Numbered from the stretch's first letter, positions 51,948 through 61,704 are shown. The stretch is DNA of 64,000 nucleotides from Rhodobiaceae bacterium (GCA_020637855.1 JACKJR010000001.1:558001-622000); one strand, 5' to 3'. The notes: generated from the sequence alone by a model not told the origin. Made by a program: numbers and translations.

Positions 51948-53858
51948 GTGCTCCAGACGTCACCCAAGCGCCGCTTCGATGGAAGCGGCAACACATTCGC
52001 GACACTCGCCAGCCTGTGGCCGTATATCTGGCCGCAGGGCCGCAGCGACCTCAAGCAGCGCGTCGTTATTGCAATGGTACTGCTGGTCGTCTCCAAGGTG
52101 CTGACGGTCCTGGTGCCCTATGCCTACAAGTGGGCCGTTGATGCACTGGAAGGCGGGGCCGGATTTGCCGTCGGAGTGCCGGACTGGCTTAAGCTTGCCG
52201 CCGTGCCGGCATTCCTCGTCATTGCCTATGGTGTCGGGCGGTTCCTGGCTTTCGGTTTCCAGCAGGTGCGTGACGCTATTTTCGCCCGTGTCGGCCAGCA
52301 CGCGGTGCGCACCCTCGGCTACAGGACCTTCGAGCACCTGCATCGCCTGTCGCTGCGTTTCCATCTGGAACGGCGTACCGGCGGTCTGAGCCGCATCATC
52401 GAGCGTGGCGTCAAGGGGATCGAGATCATCGTCCGCTTCACGCTGCTTCAGACGATCCCGACGATTCTGGAATTCGTTCTGGTCGCGTTCGTTATCGCGT
52501 TTCAGTTCGGTGTCATCTACCTCGTCACGCTGGTCGTGATGATGGTGCTCTATCTGTGGTTCACCGTGAAAGCGACCGAGTGGCGCATGTCGATCCGCCG
52601 GGCCATGAACGATTCCGACACCGAAGCCAATTCCAAGGCCGTCGACAGCCTTTTGAATTACGAGACGGTGAAATACTTCAACAACGAGACGATGGAGAGC
52701 GCCCGTTTCGACCGCTCGATGGCGCGCTATGAAACGGCTGCCATCAAGACCTATGTCTCGCTTGCCGTGCTCAATGCGGGCCAGATGGCGATCTTCACCG
52801 GCGGCATGCTGATCTGCATGCTCATGTCCGCGCGCGAAGTGGTTGCCGGCACCCAGACGCTGGGCGCTTTCGTCATGGTCAATGCGCTGCTGATCCAGCT
52901 TTACCTGCCGCTCAATTTCATCGGCACGGTCTACCGCGAGATCAAGCAGGCGCTGGTCGATATCGAGCAGATGTTCCAGCTTCTGGAACAGGACCCCGAG
53001 ATCGCCGACAAGCCGGGTGCTCCCGATCTGGATGTCAGCGAAGGCGCAATCCGGTTTGAAGATGTACGGTTTGCCTACGAACCGAACCGGCCGATCCTGA
53101 AGGGCATCTCGCTGGAGGTGCCTGCCGGCAAGACGGTTGCAATCGTTGGTCCGTCGGGGGCCGGCAAGTCGACCATCTCGCGCATCCTGTTCCGCTTCTA
53201 CGAGATCAGCAGCGGTTCGGTCACCATCGACGGCCAGGACATTCGCGATGTCACCCAGAACAGCCTGCGCCGCGCCATCGGCATGGTCCCTCAGGACACG
53301 GTGCTGTTCAACGACACCATCCGCTACAACATCCGCTATGGGCGTATCGATGCCAGTGACGAAGATATCGAGAATGCTGCCAAGCTCGCCCAGATCGACG
53401 AATTCATCAGCGCTTTGCCGGAAGGTTACGGCACCATGGTCGGTGAACGCGGCCTGAAGCTGTCCGGTGGCGAGAAGCAGAGGGTGGCGATTGCGCGCAC
53501 GATCCTCAAAAGCCCGCCGATCCTCGTCCTCGACGAGGCGACGTCTGCCCTCGACAGCCACACGGAAAAGGAAATCCAGGCTGCGCTGGACCGCGTGTCG
53601 CAGGGCCGCACGACGATCGTGATCGCCCATCGGCTTTCGACCATCATCGGTGCCGATGAGATCATCGTCCTGGAAAAGGGCGAGATCGTCGAGCGCGGCC
53701 GCCATGATGCCCTGATCGAACGCGGCGGCGTTTATGCGGGCATGTGGCAGCGCCAGCGCGAGGCCGATGAAGCTGCCGAGCGCTTGCGCCGCACCGTGGA
53801 AGAGGATGCCGAGGGGTATCTTGGTCTCGACCGCGCTGCCACCCGCAACCCTGTATGA
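51948..53858 (+). CDS. ABC transporter, Atm1/HMT1-like half-transporter
   Basis: A 636-residue fused permease-ATPase using a GTG start. Six helices in residues of about 25-310 (VLTVLVPYAYKWAVDAL, FTGGMLICMLMSAREVVAGT) are followed by the ATPase: Walker A GPSGAGKST (401-409), signature LSGGEKQRVAIARTIL, Walker B ILVLDEATSALD and the switch His. NYETVKYFNNE is an Atm1-type coupling segment; relatives export glutathione-bound sulfur or metal. Which cargo applies here is not known. Confidence 0.88.
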   Translation: MLQTSPKRRFDGSGNTFATLASLWPYIWPQGRSDLKQRVVIAMVLLVVSKVLTVLVPYAYKWAVDALEGGAGFAVGVPDWLKLAAVPAFLVIAYGVGRFLAFGFQQVRDAIFARVGQHAVRTLGYRTFEHLHRLSLRFHLERRTGGLSRIIERGVKGIEIIVRFTLLQTIPTILEFVLVAFVIAFQFGVIYLVTLVVMMVLYLWFTVKATEWRMSIRRAMNDSDTEANSKAVDSLLNYETVKYFNNETMESARFDRSMARYETAAIKTYVSLAVLNAGQMAIFTGGMLICMLMSAREVVAGTQTLGAFVMVNALLIQLYLPLNFIGTVYREIKQALVDIEQMFQLLEQDPEIADKPGAPDLDVSEGAIRFEDVRFAYEPNRPILKGISLEVPAGKTVAIVGPSGAGKSTISRILFRFYEISSGSVTIDGQDIRDVTQNSLRRAIGMVPQDTVLFNDTIRYNIRYGRIDASDEDIENAAKLAQIDEFISALPEGYGTMVGERGLKLSGGEKQRVAIARTILKSPPILVLDEATSALDSHTEKEIQAALDRVSQGRTTIVIAHRLSTIIGADEIIVLEKGEIVERGRHDALIERGGVYAGMWQRQREADEAAERLRRTVEEDAEGYLGLDRAATRNPV

Positions 53859-53936
53859 TCGCGAAGCATATCGACAACGTCTGCCCCAACGTCCTACAAG
53901 GCACTATTGAGGCTCACTGAGTAACCGGCACACGAC

Positions 53937-54638
53937 ATGGCGCTTCTCGATACGGTCCGCCGGACCATTGTTCCCGTTCATCGCGAAGGCTGGCGGTTTG
54001 TCACGCTGTTCATCATCGCTGCTTTCGTTGTCGGCATGCTGTCGGATGTCCTTTTCTGGATCGGCATCGTGCTGGCCGCATGGTGCGCGTATTTCTTCCG
54101 CGATCCCGCCCGGGTGACACCGCTGGGCGAGGGGCTTGTGGTCAGCCCCGCCGACGGCCGGGTCTCGGCGATTGCCGAAGTGCGCCCGCCCAAGGAGCTT
54201 GAGCTGGGCGACCAGCCGCTGACCCGCATCTCGGTGTTCATGAATGTCTTCGACGTGCACATAAACCGGGCGCCGGTCACCGGACGCATCCGCCGGATCG
54301 CCTATAAGCCGGGCCTGTTCCTGAATGCCGAACTCGACAAGGCGAGCGAGGACAACGAACGCAACGGCTTCGTCATCGACACGGTTTCCGGCGTGAAGGT
54401 GGGTGTCGTGCAGATTGCCGGCCTCGTTGCCCGGCGCATCGTCACCTTCGTCAACGAGCAGGAACCGGTGACCGTCGGTGACCGCATCGGCCTGATCCGC
54501 TTCGGCAGCCGCGTCGATGTGTTCCTGCCGCGCGGCACCCGGCCACGGGTCGCCGTCGGCCAGCGCGCCATTGCCGGGGAAACCATATTCGCACATCTTT
54601 CCGAAACCGGGCCGGCCCATCCTGTAAGAGTCAGTTGA
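53937..54638 (+). CDS. psd: Phosphatidylserine decarboxylase (short type)
   Basis: This 233-residue enzyme makes phosphatidylethanolamine. The autocleavage site is RFGSRVDVFLP: cleavage before Ser191 gives a long beta and a short alpha chain with a pyruvoyl group. FFRDPAR, VSPADGRVSAI and NVFDVHINRAPVTGRI match the short Psd-A form common in Hyphomicrobiales. A transmembrane segment lies near residues 20-50. It is coupled to pssA through a TTGA overlap. Confidence 0.92.
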   Translation: MALLDTVRRTIVPVHREGWRFVTLFIIAAFVVGMLSDVLFWIGIVLAAWCAYFFRDPARVTPLGEGLVVSPADGRVSAIAEVRPPKELELGDQPLTRISVFMNVFDVHINRAPVTGRIRRIAYKPGLFLNAELDKASEDNERNGFVIDTVSGVKVGVVQIAGLVARRIVTFVNEQEPVTVGDRIGLIRFGSRVDVFLPRGTRPRVAVGQRAIAGETIFAHLSETGPAHPVRVS

Positions 54639-55600
54639 GCAATGTCCGGATTGGCCAAGCGATGACGAACCTGTTTCCCCCCTTCGAGCCTGACCGCAAG
54701 AACGGCCGTCGGCGGTTTTCCAGGTTACGGCGCATTCCGGTGCGCCTGCTGGTTCCCAACATGGTCACGCTGCTGGCGCTGTGTGCAGGGCTCACATCCA
54801 TGCGCCTGGCGATCGAGCACCGTTTCGAACTGGCCATTGCGGCAATAGCATTCGCCGCCATCCTCGACATGCTGGACGGGCGCATCGCACGGCTGCTGAA
54901 GTCCACCTCGCGTTTCGGCGCGGAACTGGATTCGCTCGCCGATTTCGTGAATTTCGGCGTCGCGCCCGGCATCATCCTCTACACCTTCGCGCTGCATGAG
55001 CTGAAATCGCTTGGCTGGATCGCCGTACTGGTGCTGGCGCTGGCGGCGGTATTGCGGCTTGCCCGCTTCAACGTCGCGCTCGACGCCCCGCCCAAACCGG
55101 CCTGGGCGCAAGGGTTCTTCGTAGGCGTGCCGGCACCTGCCGGCGCAATGATCGCGCTGCTGCCGATCTATCTGGAACTGATCGGCACGCCGCATGTGGG
55201 CCTGACGGCCGTCGTCGCCTCGTTCTACATCATGGGCGTGGCCTTCCTGATGGTCAGCCGTCTGCCCACGCTGTCGTTGAAGAAGAGTGGCGAGCGTGTC
55301 CGCAGGGACATGGTCCTGCCGATCATGATCGCCGTGGTGATGTTCTTCGCGCTGCTGCTGTCGTTCCCCTGGACGACGCTTGCCGTGGGATCGCTGATGT
55401 ACCTTGCCGCGATACCCGTCGGCGTCCTGCGGTACCGGGCGCTGGCCCGTGCCCATGGCGATGCGGGTGCCGACCCGCTCGACGATTTGAATGCCGAGGT
55501 GAAACCTGCCGTGGTCCCGGCAGCCCACGAACCCGTCCCGGAAGATGCAAAGCCAACAAGCCAGGGCTCCCGCAAATCAAGCGGTAAGAACGCAAGCTGA
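54635..55600 (+). CDS. pssA: CDP-diacylglycerol-serine O-phosphatidyltransferase
   Basis: A 321-residue (or 312 if started at ATG 54662) eight-helix enzyme that makes phosphatidylserine. The CDP-alcohol phosphatidyltransferase motif DG-x2-AR-x8-G-x3-D-x3-D is seen in DGRIARLLKSTSRFGAELDS. The TTG at 54635 overlaps the psd stop (TTGA). The C-terminal tail of ~60 residues is polar and probably cytoplasmic. psd and pssA together cover the two steps to phosphatidylethanolamine. Confidence 0.9.
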   Translation: MSNVRIGQAMTNLFPPFEPDRKNGRRRFSRLRRIPVRLLVPNMVTLLALCAGLTSMRLAIEHRFELAIAAIAFAAILDMLDGRIARLLKSTSRFGAELDSLADFVNFGVAPGIILYTFALHELKSLGWIAVLVLALAAVLRLARFNVALDAPPKPAWAQGFFVGVPAPAGAMIALLPIYLELIGTPHVGLTAVVASFYIMGVAFLMVSRLPTLSLKKSGERVRRDMVLPIMIAVVMFFALLLSFPWTTLAVGSLMYLAAIPVGVLRYRALARAHGDAGADPLDDLNAEVKPAVVPAAHEPVPEDAKPTSQGSRKSSGKNAS

Positions 55601-58600
55601 TTATTCGGCTGCCGCCGGCATTGGCGGCTGTGTCGGGCTGCCCGGTTCGTTTGCGGGTTTGCCTGGTTTGCCGCCCTTGCGCTTCTTGCCCTTGCCGCTT
55701 GTGCTGCTACTCCCGGAACCCGGTTTGCCGCGTCCGGCAAGCGAGACGGCTTTGCGATAAATCCCCACGAAGGTTTCCTTGTAGACGCTTGGTGCGGCCA
55801 GCAGGGTAGGAACCAGTATCAACGTCAGGAGGGTCGAGAACCCGAGGCCGAAAATGATCGCGGTGGAAAGCTGCACCCACCATGTCGACGTGATGCCGCC
55901 GACCTCGATTTCACGGTTGACGAAATTCACCGTCACCTGGGTCGCCATGGGAACCAGGCCCATCATGGTGGTGAAGGTGGTCAGGAAGATCGGCCGCAGG
56001 CGCTGTGCCGCTGTTCGCAGCACAGCATCGACCGGTTCGAGCCCCATCTCCCTGTGCATGCGGTTGTAGGTGTCCATCAGAACGATGGCATTGTTGACCA
56101 CGATGCCGGCAAGAGCGACGACACCGGTTCCCGTCATGATGATCGAGAAGCGCTGGCCCGTGACCATCATGCCGATCAGCACGCCGGTTACGCCGAGGAT
56201 CACCGTCAGCAGCGTGACGATGGTCTGGTAGAAGCTGTTGAACTGCGTGACCAGGATCACGAACATCAGGAACACGGCGGCAACAGCTGCCTTGCCGAGA
56301 AATTCGCCGGATTCCTTCTGGTCCTCGTCGGCGCCGCGGAAGCGGAAATTGACGCCGTCCGCCCACGTCTGCCCGTCAAGCCAGGTCTCGACTTCCTTGA
56401 CCTTGTCATCGGCCAGCAGGCCCGCGGCGACATTCGCCTTCACCTGCATCGAGAACGCGCCGTTCTGGCGGGTAATGGTTGAAACCTTCGACTGCGGCTT
56501 GCGGGTGACGAAATTCGTCAGGGGCACAAGGCCGTGGTCGGTCTGGACCCTGAGCGCATCCATCTGTTCAAGCGAACGCTCTCCTTGCGGCAGCCGGACA
56601 CGGATGTCGATTTCGTCGTCGCTGTCGTCGGGCCTGTAGGTGCCGACGAGCACGCCGTTGGTCACGAGCTGGATGATGACACCGACCGACGTGATGTCCG
56701 CGCCGAAGCGCGCGGCCTGTTCTCGGTCCACGTCAAGCTGCCATTCTATGCCGGGCAGGGGACGGGAATCCTCGATGTCGCGCAAGCCCTCCATCTCGTT
56801 CCTGAAATGGTTCGAGATGATGCCCGTCATTTCCTTGACCTGCTCATAGGTCTGCGCGGTGACCTCAAGCCGGATGTCCTTGCCGGTGGGCGGTCCGCCC
56901 TCGATCTTGCGGATTTCCACATGCACGCCGGGGATGTCGGCAGTGCGGGCGCGGATTTCCTCGAAGATCGGCTTCGCCTTGCGCCGGCAGCAGTAGTCGT
57001 TGAGCTCGATGGTGATCTGACCGACGGCATCGACGGGCTTGTCTTCCACGTCGCCGAGCTTCACGCCCGGCTGGGCGGTGCCGGCAAAGGCGATGGCATG
57101 CTTGATGCCCGGCGTCTTCAGGATTTCATCCTCGACGCCGACAACGATGTCGCGCATTTCCTGCGGCGACAGGTTGCCGCGCGCGGAAACCAGCACGACG
57201 GCGCGTTCGGGCTCTTCCTCGACGAAGAACTCGACGCCGTTGCCATGGCTTGCAAAATAGCTGAACACACCGACCGTGATCAGCGCAACCGAACCGATGA
57301 CCAGCGTCGGCCAGCGAACCAGACGCGACAGCAAGCGAACATAGCTGCCGGTGATGCCGTGAATCTCGTTGAGATCCATATGCGCCTCGCCAGACAGGTG
57401 GCGTGCCGTGTCGATGTCTTCCTGTCGGGCTTCCGACTTGCCGATCAGGCCGCCAACCACGGGCAGGAAAATCATCGCCGTGACGATCGAAGCGGACAAC
57501 ACCACGATCACCATGATCGGCAGGTAGCTCATGAACTCGCCGGCAACGCCCGGCCACAGCAGCATCGGGATAAAGGCGGCAAGCGTCGTCGCGGTCGACG
57601 AGAACACCGGCCAGAACATGCGTTGGGCGGCGCGGATATAGGCATCGCGCCGGTGCATGCCCTCAGCCATCTTGCGGTCGGCATATTCGACGATGACGAT
57701 AGCACCATCGACCAGCATGCCGGTGGTCAGCACGAGGCCGAACAGCACCATGATGTTCACCGTCATGCCGGCGAGATTGATGATCAGGAAGCCGAGCATG
57801 AACGATGTCGGGATGGCAAAGCCGATCAGCAGTGCCGAGCGCGCGCCAAGGGCTGCGACCACGACGATCATGACGAGACAGATTGCGGTGATGATCGAGG
57901 ATTGCAGCGACTTGAGCACCTCGAAGATGTGCTTGGATTCATCCAGCGCGAAATCGACCTTGATGCTCGCCGGCCAGTCCTTCGTCGCTTCCGTAACGAC
58001 AGCGCGCACGGCAGCGTTGTTCTCGACGATGTTGGTGCCGAGCCGCTTCTTCACCTCGATGGAAATGGCCGGGTTCCCGTTGAAGCGGGAATAGTTGCTC
58101 GCGTCCTTGAAGGTGCGGCGTATTTCGGCGACGTCGCCAAGCGTGACGAGACCGTCCCCGCTCTGCAGGACGGGAAGCGAGTAGATGTCTCGGGTGTTCT
58201 CGAACAGGCCCGGCACCTTGACGTTGAAACGCCCCTTGCCGGTTTCGATCGCGCCCGCGGCCACCATCTGGTTGTTGGCAGTAACAGCGTTGTAAAGCTG
58301 CAACTGGCTGATGTTGTAGCTCTCGAGCTTCGTCTGGTCGACGATGACTTCGACGAGCTCTTCACGGTGGCCTGACAGCGGTGCTTCAAGAACCGTCGGG
58401 ATCGCCTCGATCTTGTCCTGCAGCTTGCGCGCGAACTGATAGAGCGTGCGTTCCGGCACCTGTCCCGACAGGTTCACGACAATGGTCGGGATCAGCGAGA
58501 AATTGGTCTCGAAAACCTGCGGTTCCTCGGCATCGTCAGGCAATTCCGCGCTGGCCTGGTCGACCTTTTCGCGCACGTCCGTCAGCGCCTTGTCCTTGTC

Positions 58601-58948
58601 GAAGGAAATATCGAATTCGAGCACGATGCCGGCATGCCCCTCGCTGGCGACGCCGGTGATTTCCTTCAGACCGTCAAGCCCGCGCAACTCGGTTTCCATC
58701 GGCCGGATCAGCAGCCGCTCGGCGTCTTCCGGCGAGATGCCCTGCTGCAGGATCGAGACGTAGAAGATCGGAACGTCGATATCGGGGTTGGCTTCCTTCG
58801 GGATCGTCAGATAGCTGATGATGCCGCCAAGCAGCATGGCGACCATCAGCGTCAGAACCGCGCGCGGGCGCTGCAGGATCGCTGCGATCACACCGAGATG
58901 TTCGGGAACATCGTCCTCGCGGACGCTGGCTTTGCCGCGCGCCGTCAT
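55601..58948 (-). CDS. RND-family efflux permease (AcrB/HAE1-like)
   Basis: This 1115-residue inner-membrane pump has two six-helix halves with large periplasmic loops. Helix segments such as ALLIGFAIPTSFMLGFLIIN, VLTTGMLVDGAIVIVEYADR and GIVVNNAIVLMDTYNRM (with charged relay residues in helix 4 and 10) fit RND exporters. The C-terminus is a basic Gly/Ser/Lys-rich tail. It overlaps the adaptor gene start by 4 nt and is followed within the same operon by no outer-membrane channel gene, so it must borrow one. Substrate unknown. Confidence 0.88.
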   Translation of the reverse strand: MTARGKASVREDDVPEHLGVIAAILQRPRAVLTLMVAMLLGGIISYLTIPKEANPDIDVPIFYVSILQQGISPEDAERLLIRPMETELRGLDGLKEITGVASEGHAGIVLEFDISFDKDKALTDVREKVDQASAELPDDAEEPQVFETNFSLIPTIVVNLSGQVPERTLYQFARKLQDKIEAIPTVLEAPLSGHREELVEVIVDQTKLESYNISQLQLYNAVTANNQMVAAGAIETGKGRFNVKVPGLFENTRDIYSLPVLQSGDGLVTLGDVAEIRRTFKDASNYSRFNGNPAISIEVKKRLGTNIVENNAAVRAVVTEATKDWPASIKVDFALDESKHIFEVLKSLQSSIITAICLVMIVVVAALGARSALLIGFAIPTSFMLGFLIINLAGMTVNIMVLFGLVLTTGMLVDGAIVIVEYADRKMAEGMHRRDAYIRAAQRMFWPVFSSTATTLAAFIPMLLWPGVAGEFMSYLPIMVIVVLSASIVTAMIFLPVVGGLIGKSEARQEDIDTARHLSGEAHMDLNEIHGITGSYVRLLSRLVRWPTLVIGSVALITVGVFSYFASHGNGVEFFVEEEPERAVVLVSARGNLSPQEMRDIVVGVEDEILKTPGIKHAIAFAGTAQPGVKLGDVEDKPVDAVGQITIELNDYCCRRKAKPIFEEIRARTADIPGVHVEIRKIEGGPPTGKDIRLEVTAQTYEQVKEMTGIISNHFRNEMEGLRDIEDSRPLPGIEWQLDVDREQAARFGADITSVGVIIQLVTNGVLVGTYRPDDSDDEIDIRVRLPQGERSLEQMDALRVQTDHGLVPLTNFVTRKPQSKVSTITRQNGAFSMQVKANVAAGLLADDKVKEVETWLDGQTWADGVNFRFRGADEDQKESGEFLGKAAVAAVFLMFVILVTQFNSFYQTIVTLLTVILGVTGVLIGMMVTGQRFSIIMTGTGVVALAGIVVNNAIVLMDTYNRMHREMGLEPVDAVLRTAAQRLRPIFLTTFTTMMGLVPMATQVTVNFVNREIEVGGITSTWWVQLSTAIIFGLGFSTLLTLILVPTLLAAPSVYKETFVGIYRKAVSLAGRGKPGSGSSSTSGKGKKRKGGKPGKPANEPGSPTQPPMPAAAE

Positions 58949-60036
58949 TGACCGGCCTCCGCGGTGCGCATCACCGGCTCGACCGTTGCGCCTTCTGCAA
59001 CGTAGTCCTGTCCCGTCACGATGAGATCAACCGTGTCGGGCAGGCCGGCAACCCAAACGCCGTCGGTTTCATCGGCCAGCAGCATCACGGCATGGAATAC
59101 GACCTTGTTGCCCTCGCCAACCGCGCGCACGCCGACGGTTCCGTCATCGCGCAGCACAAGCGCCGAGGAGGGGAACAGATGCGCCATTTGCGCGGGAAGC
59201 GGGACGTTGATCGTTGATGTCACGCCGTCGCGCAGGGTGCCGCTGGTGTTGTCCAGTGTGACTTCGACACGAAAAGTGCGCGTCGCCTGATCGGCGGCCG
59301 GTGCGATATATGTGACCTTGCCCGTGAAGCTGCCTCCGGTGACGGGGTTCACTGTGGCCATGACATCCTTGCGGATGCCGGCCAGTTCACGCTCCGACAC
59401 CTGGGCAATCGCCAGCATTGGATCGGTATCGACGATGCCTGCGCAGACATCGCCGGCGCGTAGCAGCGAGCCGCGGCGGACATCGAGCTTCTCGATGATG
59501 CCGGAAATCGGTGCGACGATTTCAGTGCGCTTCATGTCCCAGTCCGCGGCCTCGACCCCGGCCATCGCCGCGTCGCGCTGGGCTTTCAGCGTGCGCACGC
59601 GCGTTTCCGCCGTATAGCCGTTCTTGGCCAGTTTCTTTGCGGCCTCGTAGTCGGCATCGGCCTGGGCAAGCTGTGCTTTCGCTTGGGCCAGATGTGCCTC
59701 GCGGGTGCGCGTGTCGATGCGGCAGAGCAGGTCGCCCGCCTTGACGCGATCGCCTTTCGAGACGGCGAGTTCCTCGATCGCGCCTTCGGTTTCGGCGCGC
59801 ACGTCAACCCTGTCCTCGGCCTGGGTGCGGCCGCGCAGGAGGAGGGATGCCTGACGCATCTGTGCCGAAACACGCAGCACCGAGACGCGCTGCACGGCCT
59901 CGTTGGCTGGAGCCTGCTGAGCTTCGGAAATCGTGGGTTCTGTGTCTTCGCGCCCGCCGACGACGATGCTGCCCGAATAGAGCCAAGCACCAAGCGCCAG
60001 CAGGACGAAAATGGCGAGAAGGTAGGACTTGCGCAT
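58945..60036 (-). CDS. RND periplasmic adaptor protein (HlyD/AcrA-like)
   Basis: A 363-residue adaptor with an N-terminal anchor (LLAIFVLLALGAWLYSGSI). It has the biotinyl-lipoyl-like halves GRTQAEDRVDVRAETEGAIE and IVAPISGIIEKLDVRRGSLL, a helical hairpin with coiled-coil text (AQAKAQLAQADADYEAAKKL), and a beta-barrel part (GGSFTGKVTYIAPAADQATR). It bridges the RND pump to an outer-membrane channel. The ATG start of the RND gene overlaps its stop; a PadR regulator gene lies 15 nt upstream. Confidence 0.9.
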   Translation of the reverse strand: MRKSYLLAIFVLLALGAWLYSGSIVVGGREDTEPTISEAQQAPANEAVQRVSVLRVSAQMRQASLLLRGRTQAEDRVDVRAETEGAIEELAVSKGDRVKAGDLLCRIDTRTREAHLAQAKAQLAQADADYEAAKKLAKNGYTAETRVRTLKAQRDAAMAGVEAADWDMKRTEIVAPISGIIEKLDVRRGSLLRAGDVCAGIVDTDPMLAIAQVSERELAGIRKDVMATVNPVTGGSFTGKVTYIAPAADQATRTFRVEVTLDNTSGTLRDGVTSTINVPLPAQMAHLFPSSALVLRDDGTVGVRAVGEGNKVVFHAVMLLADETDGVWVAGLPDTVDLIVTGQDYVAEGATVEPVMRTAEAGQ

Positions 60037-60051
60037 GGGGGAAATGCTTTC

Positions 60052-60594
60052 CTACTCGGCTGCTGCGGATTGCGCCGGTTTGCCCAGTGCAATCAGCGCA
60101 TCGCGGTTGGCTTTAAGGTAATCGCGCTTGGTCCGGTTCATCAGGGTCGCAAATCTGATCACCCACTGGCTCGGGGCGTGATTGCAATCCGATGACTTGG
60201 AGCTCAGGTCTTCGGTCAGTGCGTCGATTTCGGCAATGCGCTGGTCGAGCGCCTGTTCGAGGCGCTCCTGCGGCAGATGTTCGGCACATAATGTCAGCAG
60301 CAGAAATTCGGACTTCATCTTGTCTGGCGAAACCGGCTCCATGAGCTGCGAAACAAGCGCTTCACGCCCCTTGTCGGTAAGCGCATAGACATGGCGGGAG
60401 GGTTTGCCGTCCTGAACCTCGACACGGCGGGTTACGAGGTCATCGCCTTCCAGCCGGTCCAGCGCCGGATAGATCGCGCCGTAACTGGCGTCGACGAAAT
60501 GGCTGAAATTGCCTTCCGTCGATGCCTTGCGGATGTCGTAGCCGGACGCTTCCCCGAAAGACAGGAAGGCAAGGCAGAGAGTGCTGACATTCAT
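60052..60594 (-). CDS. PadR-family transcriptional regulator
   Basis: A 180-residue regulator. The winged helix is FLSFGEASGYDIRK, then VDASYGAIYPALDRLEGDDL and DGKPSRHVYALTDKGRE, as in PadR. The C-terminal part (LTLCAEHLPQERLEQAL) is the dimerising helix of the Vir-like type. It is the first gene of an operon with the adaptor and RND pump, and a perfect 8-bp inverted repeat lies 88 nt upstream of its start, so it probably represses its own operon until a ligand (often a phenolic or drug) binds. Confidence 0.9.
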   Translation of the reverse strand: MNVSTLCLAFLSFGEASGYDIRKASTEGNFSHFVDASYGAIYPALDRLEGDDLVTRRVEVQDGKPSRHVYALTDKGREALVSQLMEPVSPDKMKSEFLLLTLCAEHLPQERLEQALDQRIAEIDALTEDLSSKSSDCNHAPSQWVIRFATLMNRTKRDYLKANRDALIALGKPAQSAAAE

Positions 60595-60681
60595 CGTAAT
60601 GTACTCTGGTCAAATTCTTCGCAGTGGGACCTTGCGGGTCGGAATACGCCATATAACGATAAGACATATATCAATCAAGCA

Positions 60682-60698
60682 TATGACAATTTGTCATA
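60682..60698. promoter_or_regulatory. Candidate PadR operator
   Basis: TATGACAA and TTGTCATA are exact reverse complements around one T. The site is in the 190-nt gap between the divergent PadR and small membrane protein genes. PadR-type operators often contain ATGT/ATGAC dyads of this size. Confidence 0.6.
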
Positions 60699-60784
60699 CA
60701 CATTGTTGTGTGAAAGCAGGGCGGCTTTGTGGCATTCTGATTGCTCGAATCCGATGAATTCTCCCGGATAAAGGAGCGAATGCC

Positions 60785-61117
60785 ATGGCTGGATCCATTC
60801 CAAAACTGCTCAAAAACCCGCTTTTCCGGCTCCTGGCCATCAATTTCACGATTGGCGCGGTTGTTGCCACCATGGTTGTCGCGGGTCTCATCCTGTCCGA
60901 CACCCAGGGGATTGGAACCCTGGTCCGCAACACGCAATCACCCGCAATCGCGGTGGCACTCCTCTTCGGCGGCTTCCTGATTACCTTTTCCAGCGTCGCG
61001 ATGGGCTGGGCGATCATGCGCATCGGCGCTCCTGAGGACGACTCCGGAAAAGGGGGCGGCAAGCCCGTTCCCGCAGCGGTTCTGGCGCCTGTACCGGTAC
61101 GCAGCCGCCGTCACTGA
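60785..61117 (+). CDS. Small two-helix membrane protein
   Basis: A 110-residue protein with two likely transmembrane helices (FTIGAVVATMVVAGLILSDT and VALLFGGFLITFSSVAMGWA) and a basic Pro-rich C-terminus. The region between the helices (GIGTLVRNTQSP) is short. AAGGAG precedes ATG 60785. No family is recognised. It is divergent from the PadR operon and could share regulation through the intervening site; a terminator follows. Confidence 0.7.
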   Translation: MAGSIPKLLKNPLFRLLAINFTIGAVVATMVVAGLILSDTQGIGTLVRNTQSPAIAVALLFGGFLITFSSVAMGWAIMRIGAPEDDSGKGGGKPVPAAVLAPVPVRSRRH

Positions 61118-61141
61118 CTGACATCACCATCAGCAAACAAA

Positions 61142-61167
61142 AAAGCCCGGCGTTGCCGCCGGGCTTT
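61142..61167. terminator. Bidirectional terminator
   Basis: AAAGCCCGGCG and CGCCGGGCTTT form a perfect 11-bp stem around TTGC, with A-rich text before it and T residues at the end of the 3' arm. It lies between the convergent small membrane protein (+) and cytochrome c (-) genes and suits both. Confidence 0.85.
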
Positions 61168-61247
61168 GCGTGTGTGGATTGTCGCGTGGATGGATTGCCC
61201 ATGCGGGCAGGCGCTAGCCAGCCCGTAACACAGATCAATCAATCAGC

Positions 61248-61625
61248 TTAGTTGGAGAACGTCTTCAGATAGGCGATGACGTCGTGGCGGTCATCTTCCT
61301 TCTTGAGCTTGAGCGTCATCTTGGATTTGCCACCAACGAAGGCACCCGGATCCTCAAGGTACTGGAACAAAAGCTCCTCAGTCCACGCGCCCGTGGATGC
61401 CTTGGCGGCAAGGTCATCGCCGTATTTGTAATCCGCGACACTGGCGATCGGGCGGCCAACAACGCCGGTCAGGGCTGGGCCGACCTTGTTCTTGGCGCCT
61501 TCACCAATCTCATGGCAGGCCTTGCACTTCTTGAATACCTTCTCGCCCTTTGTTGCATCGCCTTCGGCGTGCACAAGTGAAGTTGCCGCGAAAAGGGCAG
61601 CGGCTGCGATCGCAAGTTTCTTCAT
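61248..61625 (-). CDS. Class I c-type cytochrome, periplasmic
   Basis: A 125-residue cytochrome c with signal peptide (MKKLAIAAAALFAATSLVHA). The heme site is CKACH (Cys34, Cys37, His38) and the sixth ligand is probably Met103 in KSKMTLKL. The intervening sequence (KVGPALTGVVGRPIAS, ADYKYGDDL) resembles cytochrome c2/c-556-like electron carriers. It sits beside the sox genes and could accept electrons from the Sox multienzyme complex, but may equally serve general respiration. Confidence 0.88.
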   Translation of the reverse strand: MKKLAIAAAALFAATSLVHAEGDATKGEKVFKKCKACHEIGEGAKNKVGPALTGVVGRPIASVADYKYGDDLAAKASTGAWTEELLFQYLEDPGAFVGGKSKMTLKLKKEDDRHDVIAYLKTFSN

Positions 61626-61704
61626 GTCCTCGAGTTTCCTCTATTGGTCACAAGCATGGGCTGTGTTTTGACGATTTATCTCAATACGGCAATGGGACGG
61701 ATCG

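Noticed and set aside
51960..53705. 581-residue open frame opposite the Atm1-like transporter
   Set aside because: Rich in Asp/His/Arg with no domain; the ABC transporter motifs on the plus strand explain the region.
56534..58375. 613-residue open frame on the plus strand opposite the RND pump
   Set aside because: Composition is biased to Arg/His/Asp as expected for an antisense frame of a GC-rich gene. The RND protein on the other strand is unmistakable.
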